Part shown: in pieces, positions 15,101 to 27,100 of the stretch
Layout of the letters: the number at the start of each line of letters is the position of its first letter
Position numbering within the stretch: position 1 is the stretch's first letter
NCBI GenBank assembly: GCA_934045905.1
Contig: OW203762.1
Span: 17,020,345 to 17,084,344 of the forward strand
DNA from: Leuctra nigra
Taxonomy: Eukaryota > Arthropoda > Insecta > Plecoptera > Leuctridae
Length of the DNA stretch: 64,000 nucleotides
Direction of reading: 5' to 3'
Notes under the pieces: generated by a model
Told to the model about the DNA's origin: nothing
What the model saw: only the letters and a program-made list of their open reading frames with translations
Databases searched by the model: none
Program-made: the position numbers and the translations under genes

Positions 15101-18100
15101 NNNNNNNNNNNNNNNNNNNNNNNNNNNNNATCGCATGTAAGAATTAGATTAGCCCCGCAAGAAGAAGAGGTCGGTCCTCCCCGGGTGCCGAGGCGAGCCG
15201 AAGATGTCCGAGGAATCGAGTGAAGCTAATCGCACACGACCCGACCGACTCCGACGTAGGCTCATGCAATATGCACGATCCAGGCTCCCAGTGCATGCCG
15301 GCGTCACGTGACATCATGCTAACGTGACGTCACATGCCGCGCAATGCGTATGCCAGACGTTTACGGACATAAATTATCACGCTTTTTTAAATTGAATTTT
15401 TAATGGGCAGGTTGATTTTATTTACCGCTTCAATTCGCTTTTAGATTTATCCCCAGCTTTTTTTTATCGTTTTTTAGTTTGTCAGATAGTCAAAGAAAAT
15501 TCCAGTGAAACGCATTTTCGACCGATTGACTTTAACTCTTTTCTAATCGCCAATTGATCTGTATTTTGTCGCCACATTATATTGCAATCCAGAAAGTGGA
15601 CTGGACATTTTCTCTTCTCGTTTCAGCTTTTTTCATGACCGTAACGGAAAAGAGAGCCATTGTCGAACGTATTTCCAACACTTTTGCTTTCAAAGATATG
15701 AAAAATCTAATGTTTCTGTCTTCTTTTGGTAGGAATTCTTTTTCTGTTCGAATTTATGTCGCTTTTTATGGGCCTCTCGGGTTGCTTGGCATAGTGCTTC
15801 TCTGTCGCTAATGCCAGTAGGACGCTCACCGTGTTATTTGACGCCGTGAGAAAAGTGTCCATTATATCTCTAAGGATGCGTTATCCTTGAAGCAGCTTCT
15901 ACATGCGGGCACGTCTTCGTTGAAACACTCAAAAAGAAAGAATACGCCATCCAAAACCATTCTGCGGACGCGCGACGTTTATTGTCAAAATCCAAACATA
16001 GTTTGACATTCCACGGTCGGGATGGCGTGCATTCTTCTGATGCCATTCCTGCAATTGCGCTCAGGATTTCAACTGTTCTGTTCACTGGAGTGTTCATTGA
16101 AAGTCAACCATTATGCAGCTCGGGACAATTAGTCATCTCGCGCTCCAGAGGAAAAGTGCTCCCAGTTGGAAGTAATTGAAATTCAAAAGTTTTGATATAA
16201 TACTAAAAAGCGACATACGTAAGTGTAACAAATGATATAAATTATGGAAGTATAATAATAAATTTATTCCTTTGTGAGAGAAATACTTCTCCCTATTGCA
16301 TTCCGTGAAGTTGCTACAGAAATGGATGAGTGCTCTCTGGTGTTACGGAAATGCAAGCGATTACTCTGAATTCAAATGATTACGCTATCAGAGAATCACA
16401 GCATTCCGTCATTCGGCGTCAACGTTTCGTGTTATTAATCGTAAAACTGTTTTCTGACGCCGCTCTCTCGTAAAGGCTCGCCATTCTGCTCAAACTATCT
16501 AGATCAATGTATCAATCAAACGCTACGGAACGGAAATCTACTGTTCTCGGGAGAGCTCGGCGGAAACTTGTTTAGTAAAATGGCAGTTGAATTAAAGATT
16601 TAGACTCTTCGGTTCTCTGATGAAGAATTTATTGACAGCTATAAAACGTGGCAATATCTCGGAACTGCATGTATGTATGCAATACTTTATGACCTCATGT
16701 AAAGTGAAGTAGTAGAACCACTTCACTTGAATGTACCGTATATTCTGCAGGCTACCCCCAGGGCAAGACCTGGGCGCGACTTCCCTGAGCTTTATATTGA
16801 CAAGTCCACATTATGTTTCCAAAGGTGTACGTACATTTATGTTGGATATGTTTCTGTATAAAATGATCAGTTTATATCAGTTTATAAACTGATTAAGCAT
16901 TTAAATTTGCGCGAACAAATGGTTCATTACCTAATAATAACAATGCTTATATTAAAATTGTGTCACATGTTTAAAAATGTTTAAAAATCCTCCCAAATTA
17001 ATGTATATAATGAATATAATAATATATTTAATAGTTAGTACAATGAATATTGATATTTTATGAATACTATCTGTGGTAAGGTACACAGATGTTTCGTTCA
17101 GAATTTTATTACAATAAAATGTCAAATATTATTTCTTATTCATCTCTGAAACAGTATTTTATAGCGTTACTCTAAAAGCTTTCAGTTATCCAGGCCCAAC
17201 GATAACATCAGAACTATAAATACCATTAAAATTCTTGATCAATAATTTAAACTAATGGTAAAGTCAACAATCCTGTTGAATCAGCACTCTATGCAGGAAC
17301 TACTAGCCAATTGATATGCTTTTGCCTCAACGTTCTATCCGATATCCACCCAATATGCCTATTTGCTGCACCAGAGTTTCAAACTGAAAACAATTAGATG
17401 AAGACCACTTTATTTTTTCATCAGCATCTCATCATACATTCTAAATAATAAGACTCGGGGCCCTATTCGATATCCCTAAAGGCCCATGCACAATTGACAT
17501 AACCCGCAGCCGCAACCCGTAAGCGCAACTGCGTGAAAAGTTGAAACAATGCATACCAATGCACCCGCGCACAATCGACATACCCGCAACACGCAACCCG
17601 CAGCCGTAGCCCGTAGCCCGCAAGACTTGACCAAGATTCAACAATTTTACGTAAGCTACGTCAGGCCACGCCCACATTCTGACGGGCAGCCAATCAGAAT
17701 GAGATAACAAAACCGGAAACGGAAATAGACAAATATCACAGGTTAAAATCAAAGTCAAACTAGCTTCTACTTACAACAGCATAACCTAACCCAGCCGTCA
17801 AAACTGTGTTGTCATTATTTTTCCTGGATTTTTCGTTCTTTTCTTGTTTATTTATGTCTGACGAAGAGGAAGCCGTGCCTTGCGAACAATGATGCCGTGA
17901 TGGTGTGCGTCGTATTCTTTCACTCTATATGCTTTGGTTTCTTTGGTCCGTAACGTCTTGGTTATGTCAATTGTGCACAGATAGTGATACGGGTTGCGTG
18001 TTGCGGTTGCGGGTTACGGGTTGCGGCTGCGGGTTATGTCAATTGTGCATGGGCCCTAATGCTTCTGGAATACGATTCGGTGCAATGTTAATCCATGTGG

Positions 18101-21100
18101 CCGTGAATTAGATTCCAGTAGTATCGATAATTTTTAAGTTATGGAATAGAGCTAAGGGCGTAATTCATTTACGTTATAGGTACGTACCATCAGGCTATCC
18201 GGTTGAGATATGACGTTACTTCCGGTATAAAATTGCTGCTCAAATAGGTAATTTTTTCTTTTTTATCAACATAATTTTATTCCAGTCACATTAACAATCT
18301 ATATATAAAAAACTATATTATTATTATAATATTTCAAAAGTTATGCAGCCAATACAAGACGTGACGGGAAGCCCACGTAAAGCAGACTCTGTGTGCGGGC
18401 TCAGTTAACAGTACAAACAACAAAACACTGGTTTAGATGGCTGACTTACATACAGCCAATTACAAGACAGAGCAAAACAAAATATTAGACTGTAGTCTAT
18501 TAGCCTGTCTTGAGTGATGGCTATCATGAGCTATCTATTTAGCAATAGGGCAGTATAATGTATTATCTGACTTGTAATTGAACATGTGGTGCAAATTTCA
18601 ACCTTATCAGTTGAGCCGTTTAGGCTGTGACTTTTCTTGAAATAATGATGATGATGATGACGAAGAAAATGTGTACTTTTCAGCCATAGCCAAAACCATA
18701 GCTAAAACCATAACTACATTTCACACGTTATATTTTCCATTATTGAGGTCCAATAGGCCGAGAACTGCACTTGCATTAGCTGCTGCGTTTGGTATTCATT
18801 GTTGCATTAGTGCAGTTTACGATGGTATTGCAGTTTGTGCCGGGTGCATATGATCAACTTCCTGTTGCACAGATCCCGTGGTTGATGGCGCCTCCGTGCA
18901 CTGCGTTCGCATTGCTGATTCACCGCGATTGCACGGGATCACTCATAAACAAGGCGTTATCTTCGTATTGAAAAGCAGGAATGGCAAATCCATACTTGGC
19001 CCAGATTTACAAAGAAGGTACTTAATGTCATCTTACGGGAAAACGTACATTTCTACTTAGGTATGAGATTTCTTGACAAGCTTAACATTTTAAATAATAC
19101 ATTTTCGTTTGGAAGCAAAGAACTTCCACGAATCTTATGTATTGATAATTTTTAGTAATGTCTACTAGGAGGATGCATTTATAGTTTAAAAAAATTATTT
19201 TTGTCAATCTGGAAAATGGTGCTTTTGGCTTTTGGGCTGATAGTATGGAAAATTATTTGTTCAGGAAGGAAAGGTTGTTAAAAAATTGCTGTGATAAGCC
19301 AAATAGACAACGCTACAAATGATCTAGTTAGTCTGATTTTTACAAAATTTCACATGCAGTTCGACGATCCTCTATTTATGTATTCATGGAAACTCGAACT
19401 GCATTTGACATTTTTGAATAGCAGAGCTAACTAGATCATTTTTATTGGGGTCAATTCTAAACTTCTGAATATTAGTTGATAGACGTTTATAACTTAAATA
19501 TATGAATACTATTTCTTATTACTGTGCATTTATTTGTTCTGTGGTGTTATGTCAAAACTATGTTACCCTACTTCAAGTATGTAAAACACAATTTTAATTA
19601 ATCTGCTCTGTTTTCGAACAGTTTCAAAAAACAAACATAGCCAATCAAAAACAGAACTTTTGATTCACAGCTTACACAAATCGAAAACTATGGTTCAGAT
19701 AGTTTAATAAGTTATGGTTTATGCAGTAACTTTCCAAAACTTCTGCTCTGTTTTTGCTTACAATATCTAGACAGAATCCAACACGTTCTAATAACACTGA
19801 TTTAAGAACAACTTCGCGTAGTTTCGAGTCAAAAACTTTCAGTTTATGTGTACGTGAACCTTTGAGTTGAGAAGTTGAGCAGGATCTCCCGGTATAGACG
19901 GCTATTTGCTCAAACTCTAAAGGGTTAACGCGAAACATGGCTGACTCTACAGAACGGATTAAAACGTATTTGCTAGGAGAAAATCCGTCTGAAAATTAGA
20001 ATTCCCTCGCCCTGTGTATAGCGTCGAGTCAAAGGAAAACGTTTTATATACCCAAAAAAAAGCTTCGCGTAATCTATACGCGACTTGGTTGCTAAATCGA
20101 AGTGTAAATGTGTGGGAAAATCTGGTTAAAATCTTCCTTGAACTGTGGAACTGGAGTGAATTCTGATGGGAAGGAAACTTACCCCTTATCTGGGCGTAAC
20201 AATCCGGTTGAGAAATCTCCATCACGTACAGCGATCATCATAGAGTAATGGAGACCCTAGGAGGAGATGAGCCAGTGGCGTTACTATAGGAGGTGTCAGA
20301 GTAATGGAGACCCTAGGAGGAGATGAGCCAGTGGCGTTACTATAGGAGGTGTCAGAGTAATGGAGACCCTAGGAGGAGATAAGCCAGTGGCGTAGCTATA
20401 GGAGGTGTCAGAGTAATTGAGACCCTAGGAGGAGATGAGCCAGTGGCGTAGCTATAGGAGGTGTCAGAGTAATGGAGACCCTAGGAGGAGATAAGCCAGT
20501 GGCGTAGCTATAGGAGGTGTCAGAGTAATGGAGACCCTAGGAGGAGATGAGCCAGTGGCGTGACTATAGGAGGTGTCAGAGTAATTGAGACCCTAGGAGG
20601 AGATGAGCCAGTGGCGTTACTATAGGAGGTGTCAGAGTAATTGAGACCCTAGGAGGAGATGAGCCAGTGGCGTTACTATAGGAGGTGTCAGAGTAATGGA
20701 GACCCTAGGAGGAGATGAGCCAGTGGCGTAGCTATAGGAGGTGTCAGAGTAATGGAGACCCTAGGAGGAGATGAGCCAGTGGCGTAGCTATAGGAGGTGT
20801 CAGAGTAATGGAGACCCTAGGAGGAGATGAGCCAGTGGCGTTACTATAGGAGGTGTCAGAGTAATGGAGACCCTAGGAGGAGATAAGCCAGTGGCGTAGC
20901 TATAGGAGGTGTCAGAGTAATTGAGACCCTAGGAGGAGATGAGCCAGTGGCGTGACTATAGGAGGTGTCAGAGTAATGGAGACCCTAGGAGGAGATGAGC
21001 CAGTGGCGTTACTATAGGAGGTGTCAGAGTAATGGAGACTGTAGGAGGAGATGAGCCAGTGGCGTTACTATAGGAGGTGTCAGAGTAATTGAGACCCTAG

Positions 21101-24100
21101 GAGGAGATGAGCCAGTGGCGTAGCTATAGGAGGTGTCAGAGTAATGGAGACCCTAGGAGGAGATGAGCCAGTGGCGTAGCTATAGGAGGTGTCAGAGTAA
21201 TTGAGACCCTAGGAGGAGATGAGCCAGTGGCGTTACTATAGGAGGTGTCAGAGTAATGGAGACCCTAGGAGGAGATGAGCCAGTGGCGTTACTATAGGAG
21301 GTGTCAGAGTAATTGAGACCCTAGGAGGAGATGAGCCAGTGGCGTAGCTATAGGAGGTGTCAGAGTAATGGAGACTGTAGGAGGAGATGAGCCAGTGGCG
21401 TTACTATAGGAGGTGTCAGAGTAATGAAGACCCTAGGAGGAGATGAGCCAGTGGCGTAGCTATAGGAGGTGTCAGAGTAATGGAGACTGTAGGAGGAGAT
21501 GAGCCAGTGGCGTTACTATAGGAGGTGTCAGAGTAATTGAGACCCTAGGAGGAGATGAGCCAGTGGCGTAGCTATAGGAGGTGTCAGAGTAATGGAGACT
21601 GTAGGAGGAGATGAGCCAGTGGCGTTACTATAGAAGGTGTCAGAGTAATGGAGACCCTAGGAGGAGATGAGCCAGTGGCGTAGCTATAGGAGGTGTCAGA
21701 GTAATGGAGACTGTAGGAGGAGATGAGCCAGTGGCGTTACTATAGGAGGTGTCAGAGTAATGGAGACCCTAGGAGGAGATGAGCCAGTGGCGTAGCTATA
21801 GGAGGTGTCAGAGTAATGGAGACCCTAGGAGGAGATGAGCCAGTGGCGTAGCTATAGGAGGTGTCAGAGTAATGGAGACCCTAGGAGGAGATGAGCCAGT
21901 GGCGTTACTATAGGAGGTGTCAGAGTAATGGAGACCCTAGGAGGAGATGAGCCAGTGGCGTAGCTATAGGAGGTGTCAGAGTAATTGAGACCCTAGGAGG
22001 AGATGAGCCAGTGGCGTGACTATAGGAGGTGTCAGAGTAATGGAGACCCTAGGAGGAGATGAGCCAGTGGCGTTACTATAGGAGGTGTCAGAGTAATGGA
22101 GACTGTAGGAGGAGATGAGCCAGTGGCGTTACTATAGGAGGTGTCAGAGTAATTGAGACCCTAGGAGGAGATGAGCCAGTGGCGTAGCTATAGGAGGTGT
22201 CAGAGTAATGGAGACCCTAGGAGGAGATGAGCCAGTGGCGTAGCTATAGGAGGTGTCAGAGTAATTGAGACCCTAGGAGGAGATGAGCCAGTGGCGTTAC
22301 TATAGGAGGTGTCAGAGTAATGGAGACCCTAGGAGGAGATGAGCCAGTGGCGTTACTATAGGAGGTGTCAGAGTAATGGAGACCCTAGGAGGAGATGAGC
22401 CAGTGGCGTTACTATAGGAGGTGTCAGAGTAATTGAGACCCTAGGAGGAGATGAGCCAGTGGCGTAGCTATAGGAGGTGTCAGAGTAATGGAGACCCTAG
22501 GAGGAGATGAGCCAGTGGCAAAGCTATAGGAGGTGTCAGAGTAATTGAGACCCTAGGAGGAGATGAGCCAGTGGCGTTACTATAGGAGGTGTCAGAGTAA
22601 TGGAGACCCTAGGAGGAGATGAGCCAGTGGCGTTACTATAGGAGGTGTCAGAGTAATGGAGACCCTAGGAGGAGATGAGCCAGTGGCGTAGCTATAGGAG
22701 GTGTCAGAGTAATGGAGACCCTAGGAGGAGATGAGCCAGTGGCGTAGCTATAGGAGGTGTCAGAGTAATGGAGACCCTAGGAGGAGATGAGCCAGTGGCG
22801 TAGCTATAGGAGGTGTCAGAGTAATGGAGACCCTAGGAGGAGATGAGCCAGTGGCGTAGCTATAGGAGGTGTCAGAGTAATTGAGACCCTAGGAGGAGAT
22901 GAGCCAGTGGCGTTACTATAGGAGGTGTCAGAGTAATGGAGACCCTAGGAGGAGATGAGCCAGTGGCGTTACTATAGGAGGTGTCAGAGTAATGGAGACC
23001 CTAGGAGGAGATGAGCCAGTGGCGTAGCTATAGGAGGTGTCAGAGTAATGGAGACCCTAGGAGGAGATGAGCCAGTGGCGTAGCTATAGGAGGTGTCAGA
23101 GTAATGGAGACCCTAGGAGGAGATGAGCCAGTGGCGTTACTATAGGAGGTGTCAGAGTAATGGAGACCCTAGGAGGAGATGAGCCAGTGGCGTAGCTATA
23201 GGAGGTGTCAGAGTAATGGAGACCCTAGGAGGAGATAAGCCAGTGGCGTAGCTATAGGAGGTGTCAGAGTAATTGAGACCCTAGGAGGAGATGAGCCAGT
23301 GGCGTGACTATAGGAGGTGTCAGAGTAATGGAGACTGTAAGAGGAGATGAGCCAGTGGCGTTACTATAGGAGGTGTCAGAGTAATGGAGACTGTAAGAGG
23401 AGATGAGCCAGTGGCGTTACTATAGGAGGTGTCAGAGTAATGGAGACCCTAGGAGGAGATGAGCCAGTGGCGTAGCTATAGGAGGTGTCAGAGTAATGGA
23501 GACTGTAGGAGGAGATGAGCCAGTGGCGTAGCTATAGGAGGTGTCAGAGTAATTGAGACCCTAGGAGGAGATAAGCCAGTGGCGTAGCTATAGGAGGTGT
23601 CAGAGTAATTGAGACCCTAGGAGGAGATAAGCCAGTGGCGTAGCTATAGGAGGTGTCAGAGTAATGGAGACCCTAGGAGGAGATAAGCCAGTGGCGTAGC
23701 TATAGGAGGTGTCAGAGTAATTGAGACCCTAGGAGGAGATGAGCCAGTGGCGTTACTATAGGAGGTGTCAGAGTAATTGAGACCCTAGGAGGAGATGAGC
23801 CAGTGGCGTTACTATAGGAGGTGTCAGAGTAATGGAGACTGTAGGAGGAGATGAGCCAGTGGCGTAGCTATAGGAGGTGTCAGAGTAATGGAGACCCTAG
23901 GAGGAGATGAGCCAGTGGCGTAGCTATAGGAGGTGTCAGAGTAATGGAGACCCTAGGAGGAGATGAATCCAATGGCGTTACTATAGGAAGTGTCAAGAGT
24001 AATGGAGACCGTAGGAGGAGATGGATCCAGTGGCGTTACTATAGGAGGTGTCAGAGTAATGGAGACCCTAGGAGGAGATGAGCCAGTGGCGTTACTATAG

Positions 24101-27100
24101 GAGGTGTCAGAGTAATGGAGACCCTAGGAGGAGATGAGCCAGTGGCGTGACTATAGGAGGTGTCAGAGTAATGGAGACTGTAGGAGGAGATGAGCCAGTG
24201 GCGTAGCTATAGGAGGTGTCAGAGTAATGGAGACCCTAGGAGGAGATGAGCCAGTGGCGTAGCTATAGGAGGTGTCAGAGTAATGGAGACCCTAGGAGGA
24301 GATGAATCCAATGGCGTTACTATAGGAAGTGTCAAGAGTAATGGAGACCGTAGGAGGAGATGGATCCAGTGGCGTGACTATAGGAGGTGTCAGAGACTCA
24401 GGATGCGATGGAGCCAGTGGCGTAACAATAGGAGGTGTCAGAGTAATGGAGACTGTAGGAGGAGATGAGCCAGTGGCGTAACAATAGGAGGTGTCAGAGA
24501 CTCAGGATGCGATGGAACCAGTGGCGTAAAGCATGGAGTAATGGAGTAACAGAGTAATGGAGACTGTAGGAGGAGATGAAACCAGTGGCGTAACTAGTAG
24601 GTCTTAGTAGGTTATAGAGAACCTTTACCTTTTTCTCATAGACATTCTGAAATACCTACTATAACGTCAATAGACAAATTTAAATCAATTAATTGTGTAT
24701 GTGTAATATAATAATAAAGAAATACTTGAGCTAGGTGTTGAAAGTGTTGTGGTCGGTAAACGTAGAGACGCCACTGTATTGTCCCCCCCCCCCGCCCGCC
24801 CCCCTCCCACCATCCTCCTGCTCTGCTTGTTATAATCTGATGATGACTCGGGTCTAATGAGCCCCCATGTTGTCGATACACTCGTTATCTACATGTTCGA
24901 GATGTCGACTTCTTCCCATGATGATAATGAGGGGAGTTATGTATCGATACATGTACAATATCGATCGATATATCGTCGTTTCCGGGCGATTAATCGGATG
25001 TGAGTGACTTATCGGTCGCGATTCCGCTCGAATGTTCGAAACCTTTAGGAAATATTACAAATGAGAGTTTCTTTTTTAAAATTAGATGGGACATTGATTG
25101 ATATGAGTTGTATTCTGGGCTACAGACACTAACCAGACGGACAATGCTGGCAACAGAAACGGTATTTCAAAGCTCATGTATCACCAGAACTTGACTAGAT
25201 CGATTGGCGGTAAAATTAGATTGTCAGTACGCAAGATTGTGTATGAGAAAGGCGGGGATTCAATCTTTAAAAGAACATACGGCTCAATGTTTCAGTTAGT
25301 GCTAAAAATAATTCGTTTGTAACAATCAATGAAACAGTTAAATTAGCTGATGAAAGGCGCCAATTATATCAATATTTTGAACATATTATTTGTAAATCAG
25401 AGGTTGTAGGCCCGATGTCCATGTAAATGATTCTTGAAGCGGGGTTCAAAAAACATTAATTCGGCCTTCACCCAATCTTATTTGTAATGGTGACATGAGT
25501 AATTGCGTAAGATAATGCTTAAATATACAACTGGTATTGTTGACAGTCAAATGGCAATTGATAGAGCTTGATTAAACCATAGAGATTAAACGATTCCACA
25601 AGTGTGCAACGCAAAATGATCAGAGGTTCGGGTCGTCTACCTCTTAGGTAAAGATATTGATGCACATGCAATGAATAACAGGTTATGGTTGGGATCTAAT
25701 GAGAACGAACCAAAACATGGAAACACTTTTGGCCACTTTTGATCATCACGCAATCGTCTCAGACATGACCCATTCCTTCTTGTTAATTCAGTAATACCGT
25801 GTTTCAATTCTAGTTCTCTTAGTTTTACAATTCAAATGCAGTTAGACGTATTGTTTTTCGATATTCTAATCTCTCGGGCTATAGAGTGATTCGAAGTGTA
25901 CACAGTAGATTGATTTGTTCTGCATGATTTATATGTTTTAGACAAGGAAAGTCAACAGGAGAGTTTTCTGTTTCTTACATCGCCCTATACACGCAATACA
26001 AACTGCAAATCCGTTTACTGAAGATAATTCTCATTATAACAATGTTGACAAAAGAGGATCATTTTTCCGGGGGATCTTCCCGAAATCTCATTTCAACTTT
26101 CTCCCCACAAAGCGCGCAGCTGGGTTATTTAAAAAAAAGGATTATTAAATTCGGTTCGGGGAAGAAAAATGTTTGATAACATTCGATCTTCGAAATGCGA
26201 GTTTGAAGAGGAACTTCTCACTCTAATTGGTTTAATATTTGTTTAGTCAAAGTTCGACTTGATTCTATCGGAAGCAGAAAATCTTGTTTGCAAACGTCAT
26301 TATAAGAATGAAAATGCATTCATACTAATACCTATAATTTACATGTAATTCCAAACCCCGGAACTTTTCCCCGCGCAGACCCCAGAATGAATATTAAGGC
26401 TCGCCAAGCGAACCTGCGCCACCGTGATGGATTATTCTTCCATCGTGTGACACTGTTGCCACGTGTCTTGTTCCTGGTGTCGTACATGAGAACCAGGACA
26501 ACGGTGCACTGTACTCGAGCTCACGCCAGCGGAGAGATCTGGCAACATGCGAACCTGCGCCACCGTGATGGATTATTCTTCCATCGTGTGACACATGTTG
26601 TCACGTGTCTTGTTCCTGGTGTCGTACATGAGAACCAGGACAACGGTGCACTGTACTCGAGCTCACGCCAGCGGAGAGATCTGGCAACATGCGAGCCTGC
26701 GCCACCGTGATGGATTATTCTTCCATCGTGTGACACATGTTGCCACGTGTCTTGTTCCGGGTGTCGTACATGAGAACCAGGACAACGGTGCACTGTACTC
26801 GAGCTCACGCCAGCGGAGAGATCTGGCAACATGCGAGCCTGCGCCACCGTGATGGATTATTCTTCCATCGTGTGACACTGTTGCCACGTGTCTTGTTCCA
26901 GGTGTCGTACATGAGAACCAGGACAACGGTGCACTGTACTCGAGCTCACGCCAGCGGAGAGGTGGCAACATGCGAGCAATATTAAACTTATGCTAATGTT
27001 CATGTTCGAATGGGTTCGCGAAGTGAGATCGTGCGTGAACGGGGATATAGAGCTAGAGGGCGAGCGACCAAGAATATGGGTCGAAGAGGATGGGTTTTTG

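Noticed and set aside
14867..15223. Frames spanning the N gap
   Set aside because: Translation through undetermined bases has no meaning.
20243..24600. CRISPR array
   Set aside because: Monomers are contiguous with no unique spacers, and the host is a eukaryote.
26387..26985. Overlapping 66-108-codon frames on both strands
   Set aside because: Products of the 142-bp array lacking stops in several frames; the period rotates the frame.
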